Source: Asticcacaulis sp. YBE204 (GTDB lineage Bacteria; Pseudomonadota; Alphaproteobacteria; Caulobacterales; Caulobacteraceae). From it: DNA of 64,000 nucleotides. The notes beneath the pieces were generated by a model. The model did not search any database. It worked only from the letters and a program-made list of their open reading frames with translations, and was not told the origin of the DNA. This document shows positions 17,800-26,922 of the stretch, one piece after another. The position numbers and the translations under genes are program-made. The DNA is taken from the NCBI RefSeq assembly GCF_000495855.1, contig NZ_AWGF01000001.1, positions 496,001 through 560,000 on the forward strand, given 5' to 3'. How positions within the stretch are numbered: position 1 is the first letter of the stretch; each line of letters starts with the position of its first letter.

Positions 17800-19290
17800 C
17801 TATCCCCCCAAACCGTAGAATGTTGAAATCTGCTTCTTGACCTCTTCACGCAACGAATTGGTGTCGTTTAAGCGTAATTGCTTGATTCCAGCTATATTGA
17901 AGCCGATATCTTTGGAGACATCGCCAATCGACCCGTTATGGATCAGAAGAAAGTTTTCGTGGGGAAAGCCTTTGCCTTGGTTCAATCCCATGAGGTAACC
18001 AATCTCCTGATAGACGTTCTTATTGCCATGCGTTAAGTCGGCTATCAACAGACCGGAATCTTCGATTAGGCGTAAAACTTCGCCGTTGATCTCATAAGAA
18101 TAGCCCGTGTCGAATTGATCGATACGTATAGACCGGATTTCAATATCGAGCTTATGCGCCTTGTTTAGATCTTTAACTGCGCTTTCGATCGCTTCGAAAT
18201 TGGGCTTTGTGTCCGGGGTAAATTGCATCGACACGAAAACTTGCCGTTTACGCGATTGGGCAATTTTCCCGAATATTTTGATCAGGTCCGCCGCATGAAT
18301 TGATGTCAGTTCGTGTTGGTGCGTTCGAAGAACCCAATTTGTAAATTGCTCATAGCTGCCGTTGAACCGGTCCTTGTTCAGATGAAAATACAGGAATGCC
18401 GCGAACAATCCTTGGGCGGTTGATGTCCGCAAACGCGAGTCAGCATAGGTATCGTTGATGCGCTTTATCGCTTCGAACACGGCATCGGTTTCAAGCGGGG
18501 TTTCGCTTCCCAACTGCTTTTGGACGTCTTGCAGGGACTGGATCAAGACCGAGCGGCTGCATTCGTTTTGGCCTTCATTCTGGCCAAATGTCGCTTTCAG
18601 GTTCGAAAGGTAGGCAAAATCCAAACGCCCCTTGAGTTGGCGGCATTGAAGATATTCGGCACCGAAGCGGTCGCGCAAGGCATCGTCGGGAAAGTCCACG
18701 ACGTCATCGACAATGCCCTTGTAGGCTTCTTCGGATGTCAGTGGCCAAGCTTTGGTGTTGATGTTGTGGAACAGGGCCTTTTCATTCCGCCGCGCTTCTT
18801 TCGCGGGCAAGAACACAACACAGAAGGGCGCTTCGAAGCGGTCGAATTTTTCGTCCTGAAGCTTTTCGAACGCACTTAGTCGATGATTGCCATCGATCCT
18901 TTTGAAAAGCTTAGCCCCATCCGGAACCGTGATTTCATAACGTGTTAGATCATTTGCCGATTTTGGTTTGCGTGGCCTTATGCTCAGACTATTTACGTTG
19001 GACTTAAAGGGAGCGCCCTGGCTAATCAATTTGAAGGGGTCACCATCAGGCGCATCTGACTTTTCGAAATCGGCATCGAGTTGAACGGACAGGATGATTT
19101 CGGGGAAGAACAGATATTCGCCTTCGTCGAAGAACTTTTTGATATCTTCGACGTGATCCGGTTTCAAATCGCGTTGATACGCCTCATCGGCGAGGGAGCA
19201 TTTGGCGATGTCGGCTAGCCGGGCATAGCCGCGCACGGTTAGGAAGCCGCCAATGGAAGGGGCAAAGGCACCGGTAAATGTAGTGCTCAT
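17800..19290 (-). CDS. DGQHR (DndB/ParB-like) domain fused to nucleoside deoxyribosyltransferase-like domain
   Basis: 496 residues. The N-terminal half carries LADIAKCSLADEAYQRDL, RIDGNHRLSAFE (a DGQHR-type motif) and FHNINTKAWPLTSEEAYKG, as in DndB/DGQHR proteins linked to DNA modification and restriction. After a helical middle, residues about 345-496 read KRQVFVSMQF...SYEINGEVLRLIEDSGLLIADLTHGNKNVYQEIGYLMGL, the nucleoside 2-deoxyribosyltransferase/TIR-like fold with its conserved Glu (YQEIGY) and ADLT loop. ATG 19290 overlaps the hsdS stop by four bases. Plausibly a DNA-state sensor joined to a nucleotide-attacking effector; that function is inferred, not known to me. Confidence 0.72.
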   Translation of the reverse strand: MSTTFTGAFAPSIGGFLTVRGYARLADIAKCSLADEAYQRDLKPDHVEDIKKFFDEGEYLFFPEIILSVQLDADFEKSDAPDGDPFKLISQGAPFKSNVNSLSIRPRKPKSANDLTRYEITVPDGAKLFKRIDGNHRLSAFEKLQDEKFDRFEAPFCVVFLPAKEARRNEKALFHNINTKAWPLTSEEAYKGIVDDVVDFPDDALRDRFGAEYLQCRQLKGRLDFAYLSNLKATFGQNEGQNECSRSVLIQSLQDVQKQLGSETPLETDAVFEAIKRINDTYADSRLRTSTAQGLFAAFLYFHLNKDRFNGSYEQFTNWVLRTHQHELTSIHAADLIKIFGKIAQSRKRQVFVSMQFTPDTKPNFEAIESAVKDLNKAHKLDIEIRSIRIDQFDTGYSYEINGEVLRLIEDSGLLIADLTHGNKNVYQEIGYLMGLNQGKGFPHENFLLIHNGSIGDVSKDIGFNIAGIKQLRLNDTNSLREEVKKQISTFYGLGG

Positions 19291-20663
19291 GCGGCATCCC
19301 CCAACAATATGGCTTCAATCTTGCGCTTGGCTTTTTCAAGTTCAGCGTTAGCTTCAGCTTCAAGCTGGATTGCACTAATTGCATGAGATCGCGCTTGTTC
19401 CGCCAACTCGCGCTGAAAAGCGATTGGCGGAATGGGAATTTCAAGCGTTCGCAAGAAGTCAGCATCAACGCGTTGGTGCCCTGAAGAGCCGGTGAAGAAG
19501 CGCGTCGCAGCCTTACGAACGCGCTTCATTCTTAAGAGCGCATGCAAATAGCCGACGTCCAGCCGATCGTCAGGGGAGCGTAGGACGTGGTACTCGGTCG
19601 ATCCATAGCCAAACCCGTTGTGAAGGTCATAGGCTACGGCTGACTTTCCGTTTTCCATGCATGGCGTGATTTTGGCCCAAAGCAGGTCACCATTCCTAAA
19701 CGACGTGTAGCCAATGTTTTCCGCCAAGATGCGTTGTTCACGCCTCTCAATGATGCCCAAGCGATCCGATATGGCATCCATTGGTATAAAACTGACTTCA
19801 TCGCGATCCGTGAGGTCGCGAAAAACAGTTTTCGGGTTGATGGTACATATCGTGCCCAAACGGGCATTCGGATGTTTGCCGGACTTCAGATTGAAATCGT
19901 ATTGATGAACGCGTGCATCAAACCTCCAACCTGCTAACTCATGCGCGTTAGTGCGGAACATGCGGTTGGCGATGGTGCTTTTTGGTTCAGGCGGAAGCAC
20001 GATGCCAAGTTCCGAGAGCAGGTAGTCGTCTATAGAGGCGAGTAGTGCGTCGGCCTGAAGGTGCTTGATTTTTGCGTTTTTCCTACTGACGTCAATAATA
20101 GTATAGATTAATTGTTGGTCGGCAGGCGGCAATAATGGAATCGGAAGCGCGCGAAGTCGTTCGCCTGCAAATCCTGACTGGTTATTCCAATTTGTGCACA
20201 GATTAAAGAACACTCTATTTTCGCGGTAAATATTCAGAACAAAAGCGTAAACCTCTGGGTTATATCCACTATTCAACATGATCTGTGTCATGTGGTTGGA
20301 AAGAAGCATGGTTGAGTGCTGCGAACCATCCCAAACGCCAGTCTTTCCCACAAGTTGCTGCGAGTTGGTGTTATTGAAAACAATGTCGCCGTTTGAGACA
20401 GATTTGGCGGTAGTGGGAATCACGCCTTCGTCCAGGTAGGTGAGCTTTTCGAAAAGCCATCTACCTTCAGAATCCATATTTGTTGGGCGCAATTGAAGAA
20501 ATTCAGTTTCTTCGTCGGCCTGCAATTCACGCCCGACTGCGAAACCATTGTTAAAGCCGGAAGCGATCTTTGAGAACCGCACGTACTCATGCCTTCCGCC
20601 TTCAACAAGGCGACGGAGAAAGAACGAAGGTTGAAAAGGTAAAGGATCAAAGCGATCCTTCAA
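19287..20663 (-). CDS. hsdS: Type I restriction-modification specificity subunit
   Basis: 458 residues with two target recognition domains: the first around residues 20-190 (VRFSKIASGF...LPIPLLPPADQQ) and the second around 235-430 (NARLGTICTINPK...LEIPIPPIAFQRELAEQA). Each is followed by a conserved helix. HsdS sets the bipartite DNA target for HsdM and HsdR. The start appears to be TTG 20663, after a strong hairpin separating it from hsdM. Its end overlaps the DGQHR/NDT gene (ATGA). It looks intact, unlike hsdM and hsdR. Confidence 0.9.
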   Translation of the reverse strand: MKDRFDPLPFQPSFFLRRLVEGGRHEYVRFSKIASGFNNGFAVGRELQADEETEFLQLRPTNMDSEGRWLFEKLTYLDEGVIPTTAKSVSNGDIVFNNTNSQQLVGKTGVWDGSQHSTMLLSNHMTQIMLNSGYNPEVYAFVLNIYRENRVFFNLCTNWNNQSGFAGERLRALPIPLLPPADQQLIYTIIDVSRKNAKIKHLQADALLASIDDYLLSELGIVLPPEPKSTIANRMFRTNAHELAGWRFDARVHQYDFNLKSGKHPNARLGTICTINPKTVFRDLTDRDEVSFIPMDAISDRLGIIERREQRILAENIGYTSFRNGDLLWAKITPCMENGKSAVAYDLHNGFGYGSTEYHVLRSPDDRLDVGYLHALLRMKRVRKAATRFFTGSSGHQRVDADFLRTLEIPIPPIAFQRELAEQARSHAISAIQLEAEANAELEKAKRKIEAILLGDAA

Positions 20664-20667
20664 AATG

Positions 20668-20709
20668 CCCCAACTTACAGTGAAGAAATGATCTTCACTT
20701 AGGTTGGGG
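20668..20709 (-). promoter_or_regulatory. Long hairpin in the hsdM-hsdS gap
   Basis: CCCCAAC (20668-20674) pairs with GTTGGGG (20703-20709) and an inner GTGAAGA/TCTTCAC stem. The structure fills the 47-bp gap between the hsdM stop and the TTG start of hsdS. There is no T-run, so RNA processing or translational control is more likely than termination. Confidence 0.55.
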
Positions 20710-20710
20710 C

Positions 20711-22992
20711 TTAGGCGAAAGGGCGCGCGCCCCCACTTTCAATGTGCTGGATAAAGCGGCTCAATTCTCCAGAAACAATATCAAGCTCATTCGCCCCGGT
20801 TGGCCGTCCGGTCGCGTCGTAGCCAATATCTTCGGCAATCGCCATGAAGATTTCGTAGTCCGCGACCTTGGCCTTCACTTCGCCCAAGAATTCGTCGTTC
20901 AGCGCTTCGCGCATCGTGGCGATTCGCTCGTTAAATTCTTCTGCCGTCGCAGCTTTCCATAGCTGGAAGCCCTCCGTCGCTTCATGGGCTTTTACGTCTT
21001 CGTCGGCTTGGGCCTTTAGCTTGCGCTTGGCGTCCGCTGTCAGATTGCCTTGGGCGTTCAGGGCATCTAGCCGGGCCACGAGCTCTTGCTGTATGTGCTG
21101 AATCGTGGCGTCGCCCTTCTTCAGCTTGGTGGCTTTCTCACTAATCAGCGTGAGCGCCTTGCCACCATCCTTACGGGCATGGATCGCGTCCTGCGCCTTC
21201 TCCTTGGCGCGCTGAATGGCGATGGTCGTTGCGTCATCATACTTGCGCAGGAACAGCACCGAACTTTTTACGCCCGCGCCATTGGCGGCAAAAGCAAATT
21301 GCGGAAGTGAAACGACACTGACAATACGCCAATGCTCTTCTATCCAATCCCGCACATATTGCATGCTGGAATTGGTCAGTATGCTGTCGGGAATGACCAT
21401 TGCCATATAGCCGCCCGGCTTCAAAAAGCGGTGACATTGTTCGATAAACAGCACTTCGGTTGTCTGTTGATCGCGGGCTTGTTCAAGTAGGGTGCGGCGG
21501 ATGAAATCTTTCTCGCCAACCTTCTTTTGCTTGACCGTGATGTTCTTTAGTTTGGCATCGATCCAATCGACATCCTTGAAACCCAGATCATAATCTTCGA
21601 GGTAGCGCTTCTCTTTCAGTTTCACTTTCGCGCCGAAGGGTGGGTTCGTGATAATGTAATCGAAGCTGTTAGGCTTGAAGCCCTGGTTTTTGGTGCGATC
21701 GCGCATCGTTTCGATGGATTCCAGTCCATCGAAGGCAATGACGTTGGTATGGCCATCATCATGGATGATCATGTTCATTTTGGCGGTGCGGGCGATCCCT
21801 TCGGAAATTTCTATACCGAATAGATTTTTCTCAGCAAAGTCATGCCAATGCTTGTGGTGCTGAACCGATTTCGGCTTGAAGTAGCCATCCTCGGCCATTT
21901 TGTCGGCTTCGCGCCGCACCTTATCCAGTGCATGAAGCAGGAACCCGCCGCTTCCGCATGACGTGTCGATCACGACGGAATCGTGGTTGATAGGCAAGGC
22001 ATCGACGATGAATTTAACGATGTTGCGTGGCGTAAAATATTGGCCAAATTCACCCCGGAAAAACCCGGTCATGAAAGTTTCGAAAGCACGTCCCTTGCTA
22101 TCTAGGTCCGTGTTGCCCAAGTCGGTGCCCGCAAGGTAGCCTACGACGGTTTGGAGTTCCGAGCTTGAAAGACGGATATCTTCTTTGAAAACCTCTTCAT
22201 CCTTCTCGCGCCCTTTTCATAGGGTTCGCCCGGTTTGCGCGGGGTCCTCTCATCCCAAATTTTACAGAAAATTAGCTTGTCGAGTTCGTCGAAAGCTTCA
22301 GATGGGTTACGCTTCCCCCCTGCCCACAAAGCATCATGAGCTTGTTTGAATTTACGAGTGAGTTCGTTTTCCTGAACGGTTTCCAGCTCGAAGCCATCTT
22401 TACCGCCTTTAGTATATTTGGCGCGGGCGGCTTCGGTTTTACCTTCCTTAGGAAGGTCGGCGATTCTGTTTTCGATGCGTTCGGCACCCCCGAACCCCAT
22501 GACTTTAAAATAGTCATTTCGGATGATAGAAGTCATCCACAAGAATTCAGCCCGGAGCTGATTGGCGTAGCCAAAGCCTTGAGCAACGGCTTGATCCAGT
22601 TCTCCTTGACTTGCTTCTTCTCGCTTACATTCGACAACGATATAGGGCGTTTTTTTGGTGCGATCTTTGAATACGACGATATCCGCAAAATGGTTTGGCA
22701 CTCGGTCGGGCACCGAAAATTCTAAAGCTATGCAATCCGCCGAATAACCGTAGTCCAATATTAATGATATATAGGCTGTGGCGCGCACTATTTCTTCAGT
22801 ATTGTTTAATCTATATTTTCTATTTTGCGAAATATATACAACGCTTTTACCGTCGTCGGATATACTAACAATATTGGCGTCAATCCCCCGTTCAATATCT
22901 GAATTAGGTTTTAGCGAAACTTCTTCATTTATAGCCATTTTTTCTTGTTCCACATGCAAGGGATAGGCGAAACTTGCCTTCTCTAGAATCAT
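20711..22992 (-). pseudogene. hsdM: HsdR-N/N6-adenine methylase fusion (HsdM), frameshifted
   Basis: ATG 22992 opens a frame of 283 codons with an HsdR N-terminal nuclease-like domain (NHFADIVVFKDRTKK, IVVECKRE). After GEPYEKGAR the frame shifts and ends at 22141. The other frame continues as KDEEVFKEDIRLSSSELQTV, then VGYLAGTDLGNTDLDSKGRA and the methylase domain with motif I DTSCGSGGFL and motif IV NPPFG, to 20711. A single missing base near 22203-22209 explains the split. The intact product would be about 760 residues and would methylate adenine as part of the type I complex. Its start overlaps the stop of an upstream HTH remnant (ATGA). Confidence 0.85.
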
Positions 22993-23434
22993 CTTTCATC
23001 CCTTATAGCTCCGCTTTTCGCGAGTGACGCCAGGTATTTCCGGAGCCTACGCCGTAAATTCGACGCCTCCAAGCCATGTGTTCTTGCTATCGCTCTAAGC
23101 CCAAGTTTTTGACTGATTTGCGCAACTCGGATAGCTTTCTTTCGTGGCCCTGGCGTGCAACATTAGCCGCTATTCTCAATCTCGCCATCGCAGTTGTCAT
23201 TCCCGTTGGCAGGGCCCCGCCCGCCAAAATACTTGTTAACCTCCCACGCGATATCCTCACCTCATCCGCTACCGCCTTGCGGCCAAGAATGTTGGCCAGT
23301 TTGCGTAATTCTGCGATCCGTGTCGCCGTGTCATCCGGCGACATTCCATATTCTGGATTGGCGTCGTCTTCCAAGCCGATCACCTGCTTCTCAAGCTTGT
23401 TGGCCTCTTTATGTTGATTTTCAGTGAGAAGTGA
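22989..23434 (-). pseudogene. 5'-truncated, frameshifted HTH-type gene at the head of the hsd operon
   Basis: One frame gives LLTENQHKEANKLEKQVIGL...GMSPDDTATRIAELRKLANILG and RGRLTSILAGGALPTGMTTA, ending at 23087. Another continues without interruption as LRAIARTHGLEASNLRRRLR to a TGA at 22989-22991 that overlaps the hsdM ATG. One missing G near 23098-23103 reconciles them. Two helix-turn-helix-like segments can be seen. The 5' part is missing because the sequence runs into the truncated hsdR of the opposite strand. It was probably a regulator or accessory protein of the hsd operon. I cannot name the family. Confidence 0.6.
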
Positions 23435-23436
23435 CC

Positions 23437-25246
23437 CGGCGTATTCTGCTGAGCCTGGCCACCGGCACCGGCAAGACTTCGATTGCCTTTCAGATTGCGT
23501 GGAAGCTGTTTTCAATCCAAATGGAATCTGAGCCGTGAACCGGTGCGCCGCCCGCGCATCCTGTTTCTGGCCGACCGTAATATTCTTGCCGATCAGGCGT
23601 TCAATTCCTTTTCGGCTTTCGACCCTGACGCCCTGACGCGGATCAATCCGGTGACCATCGCCAAGCACAAGGGACGGGTGCCGAAAAACGCAAGCGTGTT
23701 TTTCACCATCTTCCAGACCTTTATGACCGGCGATGGCGAGCCACTGTATACGCAGTATCCGCCTGATTTCTTCGACTTCATTATCATTGACGAATGTCAC
23801 CGGGGCGGCGCGAAGGATGAAAGCGAGTGGCGGGCGATCCTCGAATACTTTGAACCTGCGGCGCAACTGGGCCTGACCGCTACGCCCAAGCGCAAGCACA
23901 ATGCCGACACCTACGCCTATTTCGGCGAGCCGGTTTACACCTATGCCCTGAAAGAGGGGATCGAAGACGGCTACCTGACGCCGTTCAAAGTGCGTCAGAT
24001 GGCCAGCACCATCGACGAATATGTTTATGATGGTTCCGACGAGCTTGTGAGCGGTGAGGTCGAAGAAGGCGATCGGTTCAGCGAACTGGATTTCAATACG
24101 CGCATTGTCATCGAACAGCGCGAACTGAGCCGCGTCAAAGAGTTCATGAGCCAGATCGACCAGCGGCAAAAGACGCTTGTTTTCTGCGCGACGCAGGACC
24201 ATGCGGCACTGATCCGCGATCTGATCAATCAGGTGAAGACCAGCACTAACCCTGACTATTGCCACCGTGTGACCGCCAATGACGGGGCGGTGGGTGAAGC
24301 GCATCTGCGGGCATTTCAGGATAACGACAAGACCATCCCGACTATCCTGACGACCTCTCAGAAGCTATCGACGGGCGTCGACGCGCGCAATGTGCGGCAT
24401 ATCGTGCTGATGCGGCCTGTGAAATCCATGATCGAGTTTAAGCAGATCATCGGACGCGGCACCCGTACCTTTGAGGGAAAAGCATTTTTCACGATCTGGG
24501 ATTTCGTGAAGGCGCATGAGAATTTTCAAGACCCGGAATGGGATGGCGAGCCGCTGGAGCCGGTTGCGCCTGAGCCGCGCGGGCCACGCGCTCCCGGCGA
24601 ACCTGATCCGGATGAGCCGTTCGGCGACGGTGGTGAGGACGAGGGCGAGGACGATACCGGGTCTACCGGAAAGATCGTCATAAGGCTGGCTGACGGTAAG
24701 GATCGCCATATCCGTTTCGTCGCCACGACGACCTACTGGGGGCCGGATGGCCGCCCAATGACCGCAGCGGAGTTTCTGCAAAGGTTGTTCGGTGATCTGT
24801 CGGGCATGATACCCGATGAAGATGCCTTGCGCGCGGCATGGAGCAACCCCGACAGACGAGAGCAGTTTCTGGAACAGCTTTCAGATCGCGGATACGATCA
24901 CGATAAGCTGGATGATATGCGGCACTTGATCGACGCCAAGGATTCCGACCTGTTCGACGTGCTGGCCTATATTCTGTTTACCCATCCGCCGGTGACGCGC
25001 TACCAGCGAGCCAAGACGACCGAGACGCTGGAGCTGAGGACCATTGACGGTGAATTGAAAGACCTCTTGGTTTCGATCCTGCGCGCCTATGAGACAAATG
25101 GTGAAGGTGAATTAGGGACGAGGAAGCTGGGCAACTACCTGATCGCGCGATATGGCAGCGTGGCCGAGGGCAAGACGCGACTGGGCGAACTTTCGACTAT
25201 TAAGGACGCCTATATTCGGTTGCAGGAAACGCTGTATTCGATTTAA
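23437..25246 (+). pseudogene. hsdR: Type I restriction HsdR, N-terminally truncated and frameshifted
   Basis: Homology starts abruptly at 23437 with RRILLSLATGTGKTSIAFQIAWKLF (Walker A). One extra T in TTTT at 23509-23512 shifts the frame, after which the protein runs intact to 25246: RPRILFLADRNILADQ, IIIDECHRG, LGLTATPKR, LTTSQKLSTGVDARN, IIGRGTRTFEGK and an EcoEI-type C-terminal region. The helicase motor is complete, but the first 170 or so residues, normally holding the HsdR nuclease, are absent. It faces opposite to hsdM/hsdS and abuts a truncated minus-strand gene at its 5' edge, so a rearrangement created this junction. Confidence 0.88.
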
Positions 25247-25276
25247 GAGCGGACTGTAACCGGCAAAACACAGAAG

Positions 25277-25300
25277 TTTGGGGGTATGATTGGGGGTATC
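25277..25300. promoter_or_regulatory. Integrase arm-type motif pair, right end
   Basis: TTTGGGGGTATGA followed by TTGGGGGTATC, with G-runs at 25280 and 25292. The 12-bp spacing equals that of the left-end pair, and the motifs lie about 55-75 bp inside attR. Confidence 0.6.
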
Positions 25301-25352
25301 GAACTGTAACTGCCTTAAATCATAATATTGAAATCAAATGGTTATTTGTTCC

Positions 25353-25379
25353 GTTCGAGTCCTTTCCTGCACCATCTTA
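25353..25379 (+). repeat. attR: second copy of the tRNA-Leu att repeat
   Basis: GTTCGAGTCCTTTCCTG followed directly by CACCATCTTA. It matches 11782-11810 except that two G bases of the tRNA acceptor end are absent, so this copy could not complete a tRNA acceptor stem by itself. Confidence 0.88.
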
Positions 25380-25408
25380 AAAACCCCGCTGTTTGGCGGG
25401 TTTTTTAA
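25378..25408. terminator. Bidirectional terminator beyond attR
   Basis: An A-run, CCCCGC, a TGTTT loop, GGCGGG and a T-run form a hairpin with one bulged base. It was probably the original terminator of tRNA-Leu before the island inserted, and it also serves the convergent minus-strand HD-GYP gene. Confidence 0.7.
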
Positions 25409-25424
25409 TGCCCGGAACTCAGGA

Positions 25425-26852
25425 TCACGCCGTCCGCTGCAAGGGGCGGTCCTCGGTGTCCATGTATACCGTGCCGGTCGTGCTGTTCGTCTCGATGCGG
25501 TCGATGGCGGTTTTCAGGGCCTCAAAGCATACAGGATCGATGGCGTTGCCCACGCTCTCGCCTATGATCTCCAAAGCTTTCCAAACCGGCATGGCCGCAC
25601 GGTAAGGCCGGTCGGCCGTCAGGGCGTCGAAAAAGTCCGCCACGGAGATAATCCGCGTCTCGAAACTGATCTCCTCAGCGTTTAGACCGTGCGGATAACC
25701 CTTGCCGTCCAGCCGCTCGTGGTGCGCGCCGGCGATCCTGGCCAGTTCAGAAAAGGCGCCGATGCGCGAGAGGATGGTTTCGGTGTGCAGGGCATGGGCC
25801 TGCATCTGCGTCCACTCGTCGCCGTCCAGCTTACCGGGCTTGTCGAGGATGGTGTTGGACACGCCCAGCTTACCGACATCGTGCAGCAGGGCGGCGCGTT
25901 TCAGCCAGCGTCTTTGATGGGCTTCGAGGCCCAGCACCTCAGCCATCATGTCGGTATAGAGCGCGACACGTGACGAATGGCCCGCCGTATAGGGGCTTTT
26001 GGAGTCGACGACTTGCCCGAAAGCGATGGCGATATCGTCGAGATAGTCCTCATCCAGTTCGACCTCGGCGTGGGGCGGCTCCAGCGCCTGCACCCGCGTG
26101 GCGATATCCGGCGCGGCGAGGCCGTCCCAGAAACCGTCGCGATCGCAGATTTCCAGAAAAGCATCGACGGCCTCCGGTTCGAACCACGTCCCGGCGCGTT
26201 TCAGGACTTCGTCCTTGGCGGCGTCGTGGCCGCGGCTCATGAAAAAGACATCGACGCACTGGCTGAGCAGCGCGATGCGGGCATAGGGCGAGATCGCTGT
26301 GCGCGCCAGTTTCATCGGCTGGCCACGGCCATCCCAGTGCTCGTCCAGATCGCGGATACCGACGGCGATGGGCTCTGAAAAGTGTAACTGGCGCGCGATA
26401 TCGGCCCCGCGCTGGCAGCGCGTTTCGATCAGTTCGCGGGCGATCTCGCCGCCATTCTTGAAGATATTGACCACGGCGCGGAAGCGTTCGGCCAGATCGG
26501 CCTTCAGACCTGTGTGCGAAATGACGAAGCGCATCACGTCCGACAGACCTGTATCTATCTCCTTGAAATCGCGTTTAAAATCGAGATCGTTGGTCAGATA
26601 GAGCTGGCAGATGCGCGCGGCGTTCGACGAACAGCCGAGATCCTTGAGCAGCAGAACGTAATACAGCTCCCATAGTTCCTGCGGGGACATCCCCAGTTCC
26701 TCGCCGACGTGCATACCGATCCAGCAACAGCGGACGCAGTGCCCTTCCGGCTGGCCTTCGGTAATGTCGAGCGCATAGGAAAAGGCGCTCAGAAGCTCGG
26801 ACAGTCTGAGGTTCTTCGCGGTCACCAGCGGGAGTTTAGGGGCCTTGGTCAT
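25425..26852 (-). CDS. HD-GYP cyclic-di-GMP phosphodiesterase
   Basis: 475 residues from ATG 26852. The C-terminal domain has the full HD-GYP signature: HSSRVALYTDMMAE, LLHDVGKLGV, HALHTETIL, HHERLDGKGYP and ISVADFFDALTADRPYR. The N-terminal half looks like a degenerate HD domain (GHCVRCCWIGMHVGEELG, then DLDEHWDGRGQP), a known two-domain arrangement. It should hydrolyse c-di-GMP, which controls motility, holdfast and cell cycle in Caulobacterales. The longer frame to ATG 26924 collides with the divergent membrane-protein gene, so the shorter start is preferred. Confidence 0.9.
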   Translation of the reverse strand: MTKAPKLPLVTAKNLRLSELLSAFSYALDITEGQPEGHCVRCCWIGMHVGEELGMSPQELWELYYVLLLKDLGCSSNAARICQLYLTNDLDFKRDFKEIDTGLSDVMRFVISHTGLKADLAERFRAVVNIFKNGGEIARELIETRCQRGADIARQLHFSEPIAVGIRDLDEHWDGRGQPMKLARTAISPYARIALLSQCVDVFFMSRGHDAAKDEVLKRAGTWFEPEAVDAFLEICDRDGFWDGLAAPDIATRVQALEPPHAEVELDEDYLDDIAIAFGQVVDSKSPYTAGHSSRVALYTDMMAEVLGLEAHQRRWLKRAALLHDVGKLGVSNTILDKPGKLDGDEWTQMQAHALHTETILSRIGAFSELARIAGAHHERLDGKGYPHGLNAEEISFETRIISVADFFDALTADRPYRAAMPVWKALEIIGESVGNAIDPVCFEALKTAIDRIETNSTTGTVYMDTEDRPLQRTA

Positions 26853-26922
26853 GTCCTCACCATAGACGGACACGCTTAAGAAGCCGTTGCACCGGTTGGG
26901 CGCGGGCTGATATAGGCGACGC

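Larger units (their letters stand above)
11811..25352. mobile_element. Integrated genomic island in tRNA-Leu with restriction cargo
   Basis: About 13.5 kb bounded by the att direct repeats. A P4-type integrase sits beside attL. Cargo comprises a hypothetical protein, AlpA-like and HTH/zinc proteins, a second frameshifted recombinase, and a restriction cluster (HNH, Mrr, DGQHR/NDT fusion, HsdS, HsdM, HsdR). The 15.9-23.0 kb part is visibly richer in A/T than the surrounding chromosome. There are no conjugation or phage structural genes, so it is likely a defence island mobilised in trans or now immobile. Several genes are frameshifted or truncated. Confidence 0.85.

Noticed and set aside
11811-25352. 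A prophage in place of a genomic island
   Set aside because: No capsid, tail, terminase, portal, lysis or replication genes are visible; cargo is recombination and restriction.
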